Notes: generated by a model not told the origin, from the letters alone. A DNA stretch of 64,000 bases from Buchnera aphidicola (Formosaphis micheliae) (GCF_039403185.1 NZ_CP135047.1:490354-554353), one strand, 5' to 3'. Counted from the first letter of the stretch, positions 1 through 10,311 are shown. Program-made: numbers and translations.

Positions 1-154
1 TTTGATGTTTTACAAACTGAAAGATACCATCTCCGATAAAAAATATAGAAATATCTTGAATCACTGAAGAAGTTGACAAAATAACATCTAAACCTTCTTT
101 TCCAAAAGACGTTCCATGAGCAGCATGAGAAAATATAAAAGCAATCTTTTTCAT
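1..154 (-). CDS. tusC: TusC, sulfur-relay protein (3' part cut by window edge)
   Basis: Only the first 51 codons are in the window; the gene runs off the left edge. The ATG is at 154-152 and translation begins MKKIAFIFSHAAHGTSFGKE, the typical TusC N-terminus (DsrF-like fold). TusC is a structural subunit of the TusBCD complex, which passes persulfide sulfur from TusA to TusE for 2-thiolation of the wobble uridine of Lys, Glu and Gln tRNAs in the cytoplasm. It starts 9 nt after the tusD stop, so the two are surely co-transcribed in the order tusD-tusC as in enterobacteria. tusB should follow outside the window. Identity rests on the N-terminus plus context. Confidence 0.88.
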   Translation of the reverse strand, partial: MKKIAFIFSHAAHGTSFGKEGLDVILSTSSVIQDISIFFIGDGIFQFVKHQ

Positions 155-163
155 AAAATTTAA

Positions 164-550
164 TTAAAATTGTATTATTCGATCACACATATAAATAGCT
201 TCAGATAAACCACTTAACCCAATTAATTTAAAACTATTATTCAAATTTCCTACTGGCATACCCAATCTTAAAGCATTTTCATCGCTAATTACACCTCTTC
301 TAGATGCAGCACTTATACAAACATTTAATTTTATCTTAAATTTAATACTAAAATTAGACCAACTTTTTACTAAGTTACATTCATCAATTGCAGGAAAAAC
401 CATTCTATTAGCATTTAATACACCAGAAAAATAAAAAAAAACACTATGCAATTTATGTCCACTATGCACTACTTCTTTACAAAATAAAAATGCTGTACTA
501 GAATTTTCCGTTCCATATACAGAACCTGTTACAATAACTAAATAATGCAT
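164..550 (-). CDS. tusD: TusD, sulfur carrier subunit of TusBCD
   Basis: 128 residues, the same length as E. coli TusD. The catalytic cysteine that accepts persulfide sulfur is Cys78, inside NVCISAASRRGV, the family motif. The N-terminus (MHYLVIVTGSVYGTENSSTA) fits the DsrE/TusD fold. TusD takes sulfur from TusA (fed by the cysteine desulfurase, iscS at 59062) and hands it to TusE for mnm5s2U synthesis in tRNA. It is followed after 9 nt by tusC and preceded on the same strand by fkpA, 54 nt upstream. This is the ancestral fkpA-tusDCB neighbourhood with slyX and yheO-type genes deleted. Confidence 0.95.
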   Translation of the reverse strand: MHYLVIVTGSVYGTENSSTAFLFCKEVVHSGHKLHSVFFYFSGVLNANRMVFPAIDECNLVKSWSNFSIKFKIKLNVCISAASRRGVISDENALRLGMPVGNLNNSFKLIGLSGLSEAIYMCDRIIQF

Positions 551-604
551 ATATAATATACCAAAAAACTTATAACGTAAAAAAATATATCAAATATATA
601 TATT

Positions 605-1414
605 TTATATTGATTTAATATCTAATAATTCTATATCAAATATTAAAGTAGCATTACTAGGAATTCCAGGTGCACCTAAAATACCATAAGCTAATGTAGG
701 AGGTACTATTAATTCAATTTGACCACCTTTTCCTATGTATTGTATACCTTCATTCCATCCTGGTATTACATTATGCAAAGATAACCATATTGGTTGTTTA
801 TTAGTATATGAATTGTCAAATTCTACACCATTAATTAATCTACCTTTATAATGTACCAATACTTTATCGTCACACTTTGGTTTATTACCAGTGCCTACTT
901 TATTAATAATATATAATAAACCAGTTTTAGTTTGTTTTACTCCTGGTTTTTTTATTAATTCAGCTCTATATTTTTCTCCTTTTACAGAATTTTCATATGA
1001 ATTTTGTTTTAATAACATTAATTCCCTTTGTTTTAATTTTTTTTCTAAAACATTAAGTCTATTAGAAATATCTTGATCAGATAATTTTAATGATCCTGAA
1101 ATTGAATCTTTCATTCCTGACATAAATTCTTCTTTATTTAATAACACTCCTAATTTTTCTTGTACATCAAAGGAATGTTTAATATAACTACCTAATGAAA
1201 CACCTAATGCATACGATGTTTGTTTATCTTCATGAGTAACTATAAACATATTATTACCATTATTTGATTCTATTTTTTTTGTATCTGTTGGTAAAATATT
1301 CGTATGTTCTGCAAATATATTAAACGTAAATAAAGGACAAAAAAATATAATAATAAATCTTACTAAATAAGATATTTTATTGAATAAAAAACGATTTTTT
1401 ACATGTATATACAT
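605..1414 (-). CDS. fkpA: FkpA, FKBP-type peptidyl-prolyl isomerase
   Basis: 269 residues (E. coli 270). The N-terminus is a hydrophobic export signal of about 36 residues ending near FNIFA-EH, so the protein should act in the periplasm as chaperone and prolyl cis-trans isomerase for envelope proteins. Next comes a helical dimerisation domain containing TSYALGVSLGSYIKHS, then from about residue 160 a full FKBP domain with VLVHYKGRLINGVEFDNSY, VIPGWNEGIQYIGKGG and LAYGILGAPGIPSNATLIFD, which carries the active-site residues. The ATG at 1414 has only a weak Shine-Dalgarno-like ACGGAT upstream. Its former neighbour on the right, expected to be argD, is missing. Confidence 0.95.
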   Translation of the reverse strand: MYIHVKNRFLFNKISYLVRFIIIFFCPLFTFNIFAEHTNILPTDTKKIESNNGNNMFIVTHEDKQTSYALGVSLGSYIKHSFDVQEKLGVLLNKEEFMSGMKDSISGSLKLSDQDISNRLNVLEKKLKQRELMLLKQNSYENSVKGEKYRAELIKKPGVKQTKTGLLYIINKVGTGNKPKCDDKVLVHYKGRLINGVEFDNSYTNKQPIWLSLHNVIPGWNEGIQYIGKGGQIELIVPPTLAYGILGAPGIPSNATLIFDIELLDIKSI

Positions 1415-2595
1415 ATTATTTTAATCCGTTTACAATAGAAAAATATAGTGAACTATTTAATAAAAATAAAATATTTACGATAGTTTTAAAAAATTAATGT
1501 AATAATATTTAGATATAAATTATTTTTTAAAATTTTAATTTATATAAATATTTAATATTCTTATTAAAAAATATGATAACTAATTATATACATTACTATA
1601 ATAATAACGTACGATAATATCGTTAAATTATATAAAAATTATATCAAACTATACACATATACTATTTAAATACATATTCTAAAAAAATAGATTTTAAAAA
1701 ATTAAAATTTCACAAAACATTCATAAATAAACTAAACATAAAGATAAAATCTCACATTTAAAATAACATAAAAAAAATAATTGAAGCACTACATTATACA
1801 CTATAAATTTGATTATTATATTAAATGTAAAAAACACTCACTTCTATCATACTTATATGATAACAATATATAGTCTAATATATTCTATATATTTTTTATA
1901 TAATAAAATATAATTTAATACTATATAATATAATTATTATATAAAAAATAATAAAAATTACAAATTTATAAATTAATAATTATCTCCTTATACAAATAAT
2001 AAAAAAATATTATAAAATAAATTTACGATAAATATTACTATATTACTGCAGTATAAAACAAATATATTATACTAATAATAAAAAATAATAAACTATAAAA
2101 TAATAGATATTTTTTATTCATTTTATATAGAATAACATTTACATAATCTATTAACCACAATAATTTATATATTAAATCTGAATAACTCATACATATCATT
2201 TACTCAAAACATACAATATTATTATAGAGTTAATCTATAAAAAAATATATATATTTCAATACATATTATCCATTCATATTAAATCATAAAAAGTTTTTAT
2301 TAAAAAATAATCATGTCAAAATACATATTTTATGACAGGCATATCTTATTATTAAAATAATATTATTTTATTATTTTTACTTTAAAAATCATAATATTAT
2401 CACTTACAAAATCATATTTTATAGATAAATTCATAAATTACATAAAAAATGTTAAAATTATACTCAATATATTGTCTATGCTTTATTATTATAAACTAAA
2501 ATAGCAAAATTATATAAAAAATTTATAAATTATACAAAATATGCAATAATGACATTAATCAAAAATCATATTTATATAAAGGACTTATAATTAAC
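1415..2595. other. Gene-free AT-rich gap where argD is expected
   Basis: About 1.2 kb of nearly pure A/T with no reading frame of useful length and no tRNA or GC-rich RNA. In E. coli order argD lies between fkpA and tsgA, and I recall it in this position in other Buchnera. The gap is about the size of that gene (roughly 1.2 kb), so this may be a fully eroded remnant. I can see no residual ArgD motif on either strand. The last 20 nt carry AAAGGA (2577-2582), a loose Shine-Dalgarno for tsgA. Confidence 0.5.
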
Positions 2596-3774
2596 ATGTT
2601 AAAAAAAAATCGTATACGTCTTACTGGTATCAGTTTCTTATCCTATGCTTTAACAGGTGCGTTAATAATAGTAACTGGATTAGTTATGGGAAAAATATCA
2701 GAATATTATCATATTTCTCTTTCTAAAACTAGTAATATATTCACTTTTTTAAATGCTGGAATTTTAATATCAATATTTATTAATACCTGGTTAATGAAAT
2801 TAATAACAATTAAAACACAAATCAATCTAAGTTTCTTATTAGTAATAATGTCTGTTCTCACATTAATATTTACTAATAATTTAATATTATTTTCACTAAG
2901 TATATTTTCATTAGGAATGATTAGTGGAATTACAATGTCTATTGGTACATTTTTAATTACTTATTTATACAAAGGAAATAAACGCGCAGCTCTACTATTA
3001 ATAACAGATTCTTGTTTTAGTATGTCAGGTATGATTTTTCCAATTATCACTTCTACATTATTAAAGAATAATATCCAGTGGTATTGGATTTATGTTATTA
3101 TTAGTATAATTTATGGAATAATATTTCTATTTACTTTAACTGTACAATTTCCAAATATAAATCTAAAAAATAAAGTTATTAATTATAAAAAAAAAGAAAA
3201 CAATAAAATTAGCATTGTATTACTTTCATTTGCAGCATTATTTTATATCTTAGGACAATTAGGCTTTATTTTATGGATTCCTGAATTTTCCGTACATATT
3301 ATCAAAGAAAACATAACTAATACAGGTATTTTAGTAAGTAATTTCTGGATGTCATACATGTTAGGTATGTGGTTTTTTAGCTTTATTTTAAAATTTTTTG
3401 ATTTACATAAAATGTTAATATCTTTAACTGGCATCTCTTGTCTCTTAATGTATTTATTTATACATAATACTGATTATACTTATTTACAATGGATAATAAT
3501 TTTATTAGGTTTTTTTTCCAGTGCCATATATACATTAATTATTACATTAGCATCATTACAAACTAACATTCCTTCACCAAAAAATATTAATTTTATTTTA
3601 ACTTCAGGAACTACAGGTACATTATTAACATTTATAGTCACTAGTCCTATTGTTAAAACATATGGAGTAAAAGGTGCATTAATAACTGCAAACATACTAT
3701 ATATTATGGTTTTTGTATTATGTATTATATTAATTTTTTTTACAAAACATTATAGTAACAACATAAAAAAATAA
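2596..3774 (+). CDS. tsgA: TsgA, major facilitator superfamily transporter
   Basis: 392 residues (E. coli TsgA/YhfC 393). About twelve hydrophobic membrane segments fill the chain, with a central basic cytoplasmic loop (around 195-202, KKKENNK). It begins NRIRLTGISFLSYALTGALI, matching the TsgA family, and its place beside trpS and rpe matches E. coli. The substrate is not established in any organism; in a genome this small it must be one of very few inner-membrane carriers. An A9 run occupies the start of the gene (2601-2609). It converges with trpS, with 49 nt between the stops. The ATG follows AAAGGA at a rather long spacing. Confidence 0.88.
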   Translation: MLKKNRIRLTGISFLSYALTGALIIVTGLVMGKISEYYHISLSKTSNIFTFLNAGILISIFINTWLMKLITIKTQINLSFLLVIMSVLTLIFTNNLILFSLSIFSLGMISGITMSIGTFLITYLYKGNKRAALLLITDSCFSMSGMIFPIITSTLLKNNIQWYWIYVIISIIYGIIFLFTLTVQFPNINLKNKVINYKKKENNKISIVLLSFAALFYILGQLGFILWIPEFSVHIIKENITNTGILVSNFWMSYMLGMWFFSFILKFFDLHKMLISLTGISCLLMYLFIHNTDYTYLQWIIILLGFFSSAIYTLIITLASLQTNIPSPKNINFILTSGTTGTLLTFIVTSPIVKTYGVKGALITANILYIMVFVLCIILIFFTKHYSNNIKK

Positions 3775-3823
3775 TTTTTTATATTAAAATAAATTCAAAT
3801 CAATGATTACATCTCAAATTAAA

Positions 3824-4831
3824 TTAATTTAAGTATAATAGTTTATATACTCTTCGTAATGTCTTTTGTGCATATTCTCGAGCTTTTTCAGCTCCTTTAA
3901 CTACAATGTCTTTTAAATAAACTTCATCTTTACGATATCTACAATAAGACTTTTGAATTTGTTTAATTTTAATAGATAATACATCTGATAATTCATCTTT
4001 AAATTTTGAATACATAACATTAGAAAATTCTATTTCTAATTCAGAAATTGACTTACCTGTAATACCAGAAAAAATAGTCATTAAATTAGAAATTCCAGGT
4101 TTTTCCAAAACATTATAATAAATTTTTGAGCTATTATTTGAATCTGTTACAGCGCATTTTATTTTATTTTTAATACATTGTATATCTTCCAATAAAAAAA
4201 TAGTATTTTTTGTATTCACATTAGATTTAGACATTTTTTTATCAGGTTCCAATAAAGACATAATTTTTGAACCACTTTGAGACAATAAAATTTCAGGAAT
4301 AGTAAATATATTTTTTTTATAAATTTTATTAAAACGCATAGCAATTTTAGAAGCTAATTCCAAATGTTGTTTTTGATCACTACCCACCAATACTTTTTTT
4401 GTTTGATACAATAAAATATCAGATGCCATTAAAATAGGATAATTTAATAATCCAATATTAACATTATTATTATGACATTCTTTTGATTTACTCTTAAATT
4501 GAGTCATACGCATTAATTCTCCACAATAAGCATAACAATTCAATATCCAATTTAATTGCGCATGTTCATATACATGAGACTGTACAAAAATAATACTTTT
4601 TTTTGGATCAACTCCACAAGATAAATATAATGCTAACGTATCAAATATATTAATTTGTAAACTAGAATGATCTCTACATGTTGTTAATGCATGTAAATCA
4701 GCAATACAATAAATAGAATTATATTCTTCTTGAATTTTATCCCAATGACATAACGTACCTAAATAGTTTCCAAGTGTTAATTGACCAGTTGGTTGTATGG
4801 CACTAAATAAAATCGATTTATTTTTTTTCAT
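3824..4831 (-). CDS. trpS: Tryptophanyl-tRNA synthetase
   Basis: 335 residues (E. coli 334). This class I synthetase charges tRNA-Trp, whose gene is also in this window (58633-58706). The HIGH-like signature appears as PTGQLTLGNYLG near the N-terminus and the KMSKS loop as DKKMSKSN near residue 200. Other conserved stretches are YCIADLHALTT, IFVQSHVYEHAQLNWILNCY and GSDQKQHLELA. The ATG at 4831 lies 32 nt after the rpe stop, so rpe and trpS probably form one transcript, as remains of the dam superoperon (aroK-aroB-damX-dam-rpe-gph-trpS) with damX, dam and gph lost. Confidence 0.97.
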   Translation of the reverse strand: MKKNKSILFSAIQPTGQLTLGNYLGTLCHWDKIQEEYNSIYCIADLHALTTCRDHSSLQINIFDTLALYLSCGVDPKKSIIFVQSHVYEHAQLNWILNCYAYCGELMRMTQFKSKSKECHNNNVNIGLLNYPILMASDILLYQTKKVLVGSDQKQHLELASKIAMRFNKIYKKNIFTIPEILLSQSGSKIMSLLEPDKKMSKSNVNTKNTIFLLEDIQCIKNKIKCAVTDSNNSSKIYYNVLEKPGISNLMTIFSGITGKSISELEIEFSNVMYSKFKDELSDVLSIKIKQIQKSYCRYRKDEVYLKDIVVKGAEKAREYAQKTLRRVYKLLYLN

Positions 4832-4863
4832 AGCAAAATATTTTGTTAAACAATAAACATTAA

Positions 4864-5562
4864 TTAATGAATTAAACCATAATTAACAGACTCTAATACA
4901 GTACGAAACTGTTTAATAATCTCTACATAATTACTAGAACCAAAAATTGCTGAACCAATAATAAAAATATCTGCTCCAGCTAATGCAATATTAGCAATAT
5001 TATCTAACTTTATACCTCCATCTACTGCCAAACAAATATCATATACACTATTATCAATTTTATTTCTAATGTCACGTAACTTATCTAAAGAGGATTCAAT
5101 AAAAGACTGTCCTCCAAATCCAGGATCAACTGACATTAATAGTATTACATCTAACTTATCCATAACATAATCTAAAAAATTAATAGGAGTAGATGGATTA
5201 AAACATAATCCAACTTTACAACCATGTTCTTTAATTAATTCCAATGTTCTATGTAAATGATCTGTAGATTCAGGATGAACTGAAATACAATTTGCTCCAG
5301 ATTTAGCAAATTGTTGAATTAAATTATCAACAGGTTTGGTCATCAAATGAACATCTATTTGAGAACAAATATTATAATTTCTTAATGATTGTAAAATCAT
5401 AGATCCCATAGTTAAATTCTGAACAAAATGATTATCCATAACATCAAAATGAATCATATCTGCTCCAGCATCTAATACTTTTTGTGTATCTTCTCCTAAC
5501 CGAGCAAAATCGGCTGATAAAATAGACGGAGCTATTAAAAACTTTTTCACATTATATCCCAT
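4864..5562 (-). CDS. rpe: Ribulose-phosphate 3-epimerase
   Basis: 232 residues (E. coli 225). It interconverts D-ribulose 5-phosphate and D-xylulose 5-phosphate in the non-oxidative pentose phosphate pathway, which supplies ribose for PRPP and erythrose 4-phosphate for the shikimate route (see aroB). The TIM-barrel signatures are all present: [15 protein letters not shown] at the start, [16 protein letters not shown] with a metal-binding His-x-Asp, [21 protein letters not shown] and [10 protein letters not shown]. It is separated from aroB upstream by 412 nt of empty sequence, so it may have its own promoter, and is followed closely by trpS. Confidence 0.97.
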   Translation of the reverse strand: MGYNVKKFLIAPSILSADFARLGEDTQKVLDAGADMIHFDVMDNHFVQNLTMGSMILQSLRNYNICSQIDVHLMTKPVDNLIQQFAKSGANCISVHPESTDHLHRTLELIKEHGCKVGLCFNPSTPINFLDYVMDKLDVILLMSVDPGFGGQSFIESSLDKLRDIRNKIDNSVYDICLAVDGGIKLDNIANIALAGADIFIIGSAIFGSSNYVEIIKQFRTVLESVNYGLIH

Positions 5563-5974
5563 TCAAAATCTACAAACATTACTATATAATATAATAATAA
5601 AAAAAAAATACTACATAATAATTACTTAAAACATAAAAATTTTTAAAAATATGCTGTACCATATAACAAAAAATATTAACTATAGATATACAACACTCAA
5701 AAAAGATAATAAAATTAATAAAAATAAAACTATAGTTATCATTTTTAAAAAGTAAAACATAAAAATTAAAAACAGAAATAAAAATGCTAATCTTTTAATT
5801 TGATAACGCCACATTATAATATAATCACTTATTAAAATATAAATAAAATTTTAAGTTTACTATATATAGTAAATTTATATACTGATAAATATACTTATTG
5901 AAAATATATTAATATACATTGTTATTTATATATTTATTCATTAAATACATTATATAATATAGTAATATAATACA
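5563..5974. other. Empty spacer between rpe and aroB
   Basis: 412 nt of A/T-rich DNA without open frames, hairpins or GC islands. In the ancestral operon damX and dam occupied this place; nothing recognisable remains. It must hold the promoter of rpe-trpS unless readthrough from aroB suffices, but I cannot single out convincing -35 and -10 boxes. Confidence 0.5.
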
Positions 5975-7069
5975 CTATTCACTATAATTGCACCTATTAT
6001 TAATTACCCATGATATGACATCTTTTTCAACACCAGTATATATTTTCACTTCTCCTATCCTTATTGGTAAAATCATTCTTATTTTATTAGATATTGATTT
6101 CTTATCCCTTTGCATATGAAAAAAATAAGCAGAAAATGGCATATTTTTTGGGCCTTCTATAGGCAAACCTATTTTTTTTATCAATTTAATAATTCTACAT
6201 GTCTCTTTAACATTAAACTGACCTAATTTTTCAGAGGTACGAGCTGCCATTACAAGACCAACAGCTACCGCTTCACCATGTAACCAATTACCATATCCTA
6301 CATACGACTCAATAGCATGTCCATAGGTATGTCCAAGATTTAGCACTGCTCGTAAATTTGTATCTTTTTCATCTAATTCAACTAATTTAGATTTTAATAA
6401 ACAACACTTATATATACAATAATTAATTGCCGATTGATTTAATTCAATTATGTGAAATACATTATTTTCAAGCCAAATAAAAAACTCTTGATCAAAAATA
6501 ATAGCATATTTTATAACTTCAGCTAGTCCAGAAATTAATTCTCTTTTAGGTAACGTTTGCAAAAATATTGTATCAATAATAACAGAAGATGGTTGCCAAA
6601 ATGAACCAATCATATTTTTTCCTAGTATATGATTAACAGCAGTTTTTCCTCCTATTGCAGCATCTACTTGAGATAAAAAAGATGTAGGGATTTGAATATA
6701 TCGAACACCTCTTTGATAAATTGCTGCACTAAAACCAGTTATGTCACCTATTACTCCTCCACCTAATGCAACCAACGTAGTATCTCTATTATGAGTATAT
6801 TTTAATAAAGATGAGATAATTAATTCAATTGAAGATAAATTTTTATATTGTTCTCCATCTGATAAAATGACCTGATCTAATCTAATTTTAGCATTATTAA
6901 AATAAGACACCACTAAATCTTTCCAAATATTTGCTAAAATTTTATTAGTAATTAACATGGCCTGATCACCAGATTTTAAAGGAAAAAAAATATCATCTTG
7001 CTTTAATAAATTTGATCCAATAATAATCTTATAACTTTTTTCCCCTAAATTAACTCTCACTATTTCCAT
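5975..7069 (-). CDS. aroB: 3-dehydroquinate synthase
   Basis: 364 residues from the chosen start (E. coli 362). It converts DAHP to 3-dehydroquinate, the second step to chorismate, with NAD and a divalent metal. Seen: LGGGVIGDITGFSAA (NAD site), PTSFLSQVDAAIGGKTAVNH, LAEVIKYAII, LNLGHTYGHAIE and LHGEAVAVG, the last three holding the metal ligands. The ATG at 7069 is preferred over an ATG at 7105 because an excellent Shine-Dalgarno, AAAGGAGAG, sits just before it (about 7079-7087) and because the family starts MERIVV-like, as MEIVRV here. It follows aroK by 36 nt in the same transcript. Confidence 0.96.
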   Translation of the reverse strand: MEIVRVNLGEKSYKIIIGSNLLKQDDIFFPLKSGDQAMLITNKILANIWKDLVVSYFNNAKIRLDQVILSDGEQYKNLSSIELIISSLLKYTHNRDTTLVALGGGVIGDITGFSAAIYQRGVRYIQIPTSFLSQVDAAIGGKTAVNHILGKNMIGSFWQPSSVIIDTIFLQTLPKRELISGLAEVIKYAIIFDQEFFIWLENNVFHIIELNQSAINYCIYKCCLLKSKLVELDEKDTNLRAVLNLGHTYGHAIESYVGYGNWLHGEAVAVGLVMAARTSEKLGQFNVKETCRIIKLIKKIGLPIEGPKNMPFSAYFFHMQRDKKSISNKIRMILPIRIGEVKIYTGVEKDVISWVINNRCNYSE

Positions 7070-7105
7070 CTTTAAATACTCTCCTTTACATATATTGAAA
7101 TGCAA

Positions 7106-7633
7106 TCAACTGTGTTTTTCTAATAAATTTATAATTCTATTAGCTACGAATTTTGCACTTCTATCTTTTGTATTAACAACAATATCTGCTATTTCATTAT
7201 ATAAATTATCTCTTTCCATAGCTAATTTCTGTAATATTTCTCTTCGAGATGAAATGTCAGTTGTTAACAACGGACGTTTTTTATCATTTTTAGTTCTTAA
7301 TAATTGTTCATCTATAGTCGTTTTTAAAAATACTACTATACCTCTAGATACAAGTTGCATACGAACTGATTTAGATTTTATAGAACCACCTCCAGTAGCT
7401 AAAACAATTCCATTATATTGTGTTAATTCATTAATAATTTTCTTTTCACGTTCTCTAAAACCTTGTTCACCTTCTATATCAAAAACCCAACTTATATCAG
7501 CACCAGTACGTTGTTCAATTTCATAATCAGAATCATAAAAATCCATACGTAATTGTTTAGATAACTGACGTCCAATAGTACTTTTCCCAGCACCCATTGG
7601 ACCAATTAAAAAAATATTTCTTTTTTCTGTCAT
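7106..7633 (-). CDS. aroK: Shikimate kinase I
   Basis: 175 residues (E. coli AroK 173). It phosphorylates shikimate with ATP, the fifth step to chorismate and so to Phe, Trp and Tyr, major products of aphid symbionts. The P-loop GPMGAGKST is at residues 11-19, [20 protein letters not shown] holds the shikimate-binding Asp, ATGGGS is the conserved glycine-rich motif and DKKRPLL the lid arginine region. It is the first gene of the aroK-aroB unit; its own leader is the 492-nt spacer up to tRNA-Ser. The open frame on the opposite strand across this gene (7095-7526) is a shadow. Confidence 0.97.
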   Translation of the reverse strand: MTEKRNIFLIGPMGAGKSTIGRQLSKQLRMDFYDSDYEIEQRTGADISWVFDIEGEQGFREREKKIINELTQYNGIVLATGGGSIKSKSVRMQLVSRGIVVFLKTTIDEQLLRTKNDKKRPLLTTDISSRREILQKLAMERDNLYNEIADIVVNTKDRSAKFVANRIINLLEKHS

Positions 7634-8077
7634 TTTCTTTAAAAGTAACTATATAGAATGTGTTTAAAATACTCAAGTAAATAAATACAATGGTATAACT
7701 ATAATTTATATTCCAATTTTTATGCTGAAATAATATTTAAATGAATTATATATATTATCAATTTAAATTAAAAATATATTTATTATAACATTACAAAATA
7801 TAACATCAATAAAAAATATTATAATATAACTAATACACTTTTATATAATAATTAGTATACCAAATAAACAAAATTTTATTTTATCTAATAATATTATATA
7901 ATGAAATTATCAATAAATTTTATTTATTATAGACAACTATTTAACATTATTTCATATACAAAAAATACACATTAAATAAATATGAATATTAAATATTAAC
8001 AAAACTCATTAATTAAAATTTTGATATATTGTCTTATTATAAAAAAAATAAAGATCGTTTTATTATTATATCATGAC
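7634..8077. other. Empty spacer upstream of aroK and tRNA-Ser
   Basis: About 440 nt of A/T-rich sequence between the divergent aroK (leftward) and tRNA-Ser (rightward). No frame, GC-rich RNA or strong hairpin is visible. It should contain the aroK promoter, which I cannot place with confidence. Confidence 0.45.
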
Positions 8078-8106
8078 TTGACCAAAAATTATTTATAAAT
8101 TATGAT
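8078..8106 (+). promoter_or_regulatory. Sigma-70 promoter of tRNA-Ser
   Basis: TTGACC at 8078-8083, exactly 17 nt spacer, TATGAT at 8101-8106. Transcription should start near 8113, about 14 nt before the mature tRNA. This is one of the best sigma-70-like matches in the window. Confidence 0.7.
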
Positions 8107-8126
8107 TATATTATAATAATCTCAAA

Positions 8127-8212
8127 GGTGAGGTGTCCGAGAGGATTAAGGAGCACGCCTGGAAAGCGTGTATTACGGAAACGTATCAAGGGTTCGAATC
8201 CCTTCCTCACCA
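8127..8212 (+). tRNA. tRNA-Ser (anticodon GGA)
   Basis: Class II tRNA with a long variable arm. Acceptor GGTGAGG (8127-8133) pairs with CCTCACC (8205-8211); the anticodon stem is CACGC/GCGTG with loop CTGGAAA, giving GGA, which reads UCC and UCU. The T-arm contains GGTTCGAATCC. The variable arm TACG..CGTA is intact. CCA is not encoded, so it must be added by nucleotidyltransferase. It stands alone, with its own promoter just upstream. Confidence 0.97.
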
Positions 8213-8310
8213 AAAAAAATAATACTATACATAATTAATTAATTAATTAAACGATAATCATATATAACAATATTTTTAAAATATAATACAATAAGTACAT
8301 TAACCATTAA

Positions 8311-9018
8311 TTATAATAAAGTAGATTCTAAAGCAATATTAATCATATTATCTAAAGTAAATTGTCTTTCTTCAGAAGTTAACTTTTCTTCTTTTTTAAA
8401 ATGATCAGTAACTGTACAAATAGAAACAGATTGTACTTTATATTCAGCTGACAATGCATAAAGTCCAGCTGTTTCCATTTCAATACCAATAATTCCATAT
8501 TTTTCTATTATATCTAATAATTCTGAATTATATGAATAAAATAAATCAGTTGTAAAAAAATTACCTATAGAAATTTTAATATCTAATCTTTTAGAAACTT
8601 TAACTATATTATTTAATAAATTAAAATCCGCAATAGCTGCAAAATCATTATCTCTAAAACGTATTCTATTCGTTTTTGAATCAGTACATGCACCCATTCC
8701 AACTACTATATCCGATACATTAATATCTCGTCTTATAGCACCACAAGTACCTATGCGAATAATTTTTTTTACATGATATTCAGTAATTAATTCTTTAATA
8801 TAAATAGAACACGACGGTATTCCAATACCATGTCCCATAACTGATATTCTATTTTGTTTATATTCTCCTGTAAAACCAAACATAGCTCTTACATTATTAA
8901 CTTCAACTATATTTGTCAAATATCTATCTGCTATATATTTTGCTCGCATAGGATCACCAGACATAATTACTATATCTGAAAAATCACCATATTTCGCATT
9001 GATATGAGGAGTAGTCAT
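8311..9018 (-). CDS. deoD: Purine-nucleoside phosphorylase DeoD
   Basis: 235 residues (E. coli 239). It phosphorolyses purine (deoxy)nucleosides to base and (deoxy)ribose 1-phosphate, in the cytoplasm as a hexamer. [11 protein letters not shown] keeps His4 of the neighbouring-subunit phosphate site; [22 protein letters not shown] and GMGACTDS form the phosphate and ribose sites; [12 protein letters not shown] and the catalytic Asp in TVTDHF are present. It lies 62 nt downstream of deoB on the same strand, the E. coli deoB-deoD pair; deoC and deoA are gone, so the deoxyribose phosphate made here may simply be salvaged by DeoB. Confidence 0.96.
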   Translation of the reverse strand: MTTPHINAKYGDFSDIVIMSGDPMRAKYIADRYLTNIVEVNNVRAMFGFTGEYKQNRISVMGHGIGIPSCSIYIKELITEYHVKKIIRIGTCGAIRRDINVSDIVVGMGACTDSKTNRIRFRDNDFAAIADFNLLNNIVKVSKRLDIKISIGNFFTTDLFYSYNSELLDIIEKYGIIGIEMETAGLYALSAEYKVQSVSICTVTDHFKKEEKLTSEERQFTLDNMINIALESTLL

Positions 9019-9081
9019 ACTAATTTTAGATTCCTTGTATAATTTAAATTTTATTAATGAACTAATAATAAAAAAATATAA

Positions 9082-10311
9082 TTACTGTAACATATTTACA
9101 CCATAAGACATTTTAGACAAATTAAAATAATAAGCTAATGTTTGTCCTATATCTGAAAAAGTTTTTCGATGTCCTAAATATTTTACTGGCATACCTAATT
9201 GATAAATTAATATCGGTACATTTTCACGTGTATGATCTGTTCCTTTCCAAGTAGGATCACATCCATGATCAGCAGTTAAAATTAATAAATCTTCTTTTTT
9301 GATTAATTTTAAAATATCAAATAAATATTGATCAAATAACTCTAATCCTTTAGCATAACCAAAAACATCACGTCTATGCCCCCAATATGAATCAAAATCA
9401 ATAAAATTAGTAAAAACAATTGTATTATCTTTAGCTAATGTAATTTGTTTTTTAGTCTCTAAAAATAAATTTTCTAATCCCATAGATTTAATACTTTTAG
9501 TAATTCCTGTTCCAGCATAAATATCAGAAATTTTTCCTATACCAATTACTTCACCTTGTTTTTCATTTATTAACTTTTCTAAAACAGTTATAGACTCAGG
9601 AGAATTCGAAAAATCACGTCTATTATGTGTGCGTATAAATTTACTAGTTTTAAATCCAAGAAATGGTCTCGAAATTACTCTACCTATTTTATAAATACTA
9701 TCATTTAAAATATTTCTTATTATATAAGAAATATTATTCAATTTTTGTAAACCAAATATCTCTTCATGACATGCGACCTGGAATACAGAATCTTTTGAAG
9801 TATAAAATATAGGTTGACCTGTTTTAATATGCTGCTCACCATATTTATCTAATATCTCTGTTCCAGAAGAATGACAATTACCTAAAGATCCATTAATCTT
9901 ACAATTAATATAAATATCACTTAATAATTTTTCAGGAAAACTATTTACTCGATTATTAAAATAATCCCAATTAAATAAAACTGGTGCTCCTACTATTTCC
10001 CAATGACCAGAAATAGTATCTTTTCCTGAAGAAATTTCACTAGCATAAGCATAACTACCTATAATATTAACGTTATTTACAGAATAACTTAATAACAATT
10101 TTTCTAATGAACTATCTATTAATTTACCTAGTCCCAATGACAGTAAATTAGGTATTTTTAATATATTTAATGGATATGTAATATTTTTATTATTATAATA
10201 AGAAGTAATTATATGACCAAAAGTATTTGCTCCACTATCACCATATTTATCAGCGTCTCTACTATATCCAATACCAAATGAATCTAATACTAAAATAAAT
10301 GCACGTTTCAT
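9082..10311 (-). CDS. deoB: Phosphopentomutase
   Basis: 409 residues (E. coli 407). It interconverts ribose 1-phosphate and ribose 5-phosphate (and the deoxy forms), linking DeoD to PRPP synthesis. It belongs to the alkaline-phosphatase superfamily: the N-terminal metal site is VLDSFGIG with GDSGANTFGH; the phosphorylated Thr lies in SSGKDTISGHWE; C-terminal metal ligands are in TADHGCDPTWKGTDHTRENV. It starts 13 nt after the prfC stop and precedes deoD, so prfC-deoB-deoD is probably one transcript. Confidence 0.96.
   Translation of the reverse strand: MKRAFILVLDSFGIGYSRDADKYGDSGANTFGHIITSYYNNKNITYPLNILKIPNLLSLGLGKLIDSSLEKLLLSYSVNNVNIIGSYAYASEISSGKDTISGHWEIVGAPVLFNWDYFNNRVNSFPEKLLSDIYINCKINGSLGNCHSSGTEILDKYGEQHIKTGQPIFYTSKDSVFQVACHEEIFGLQKLNNISYIIRNILNDSIYKIGRVISRPFLGFKTSKFIRTHNRRDFSNSPESITVLEKLINEKQGEVIGIGKISDIYAGTGITKSIKSMGLENLFLETKKQITLAKDNTIVFTNFIDFDSYWGHRRDVFGYAKGLELFDQYLFDILKLIKKEDLLILTADHGCDPTWKGTDHTRENVPILIYQLGMPVKYLGHRKTFSDIGQTLAYYFNLSKMSYGVNMLQ

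Noticed and set aside
7070..7105. Longer AroB start at 7105
   Set aside because: The extra 12 residues have no counterpart in the family and a strong AAAGGAGAG directs translation to 7069.
7095..7526. 143-residue frame on the plus strand across aroK
   Set aside because: Antisense to a fully conserved shikimate kinase; no family resemblance or start signal.
8237..8252. TTAA tetranucleotide run after tRNA-Ser
   Set aside because: Such runs are expected in this base composition and no symmetry relevant to termination was seen.
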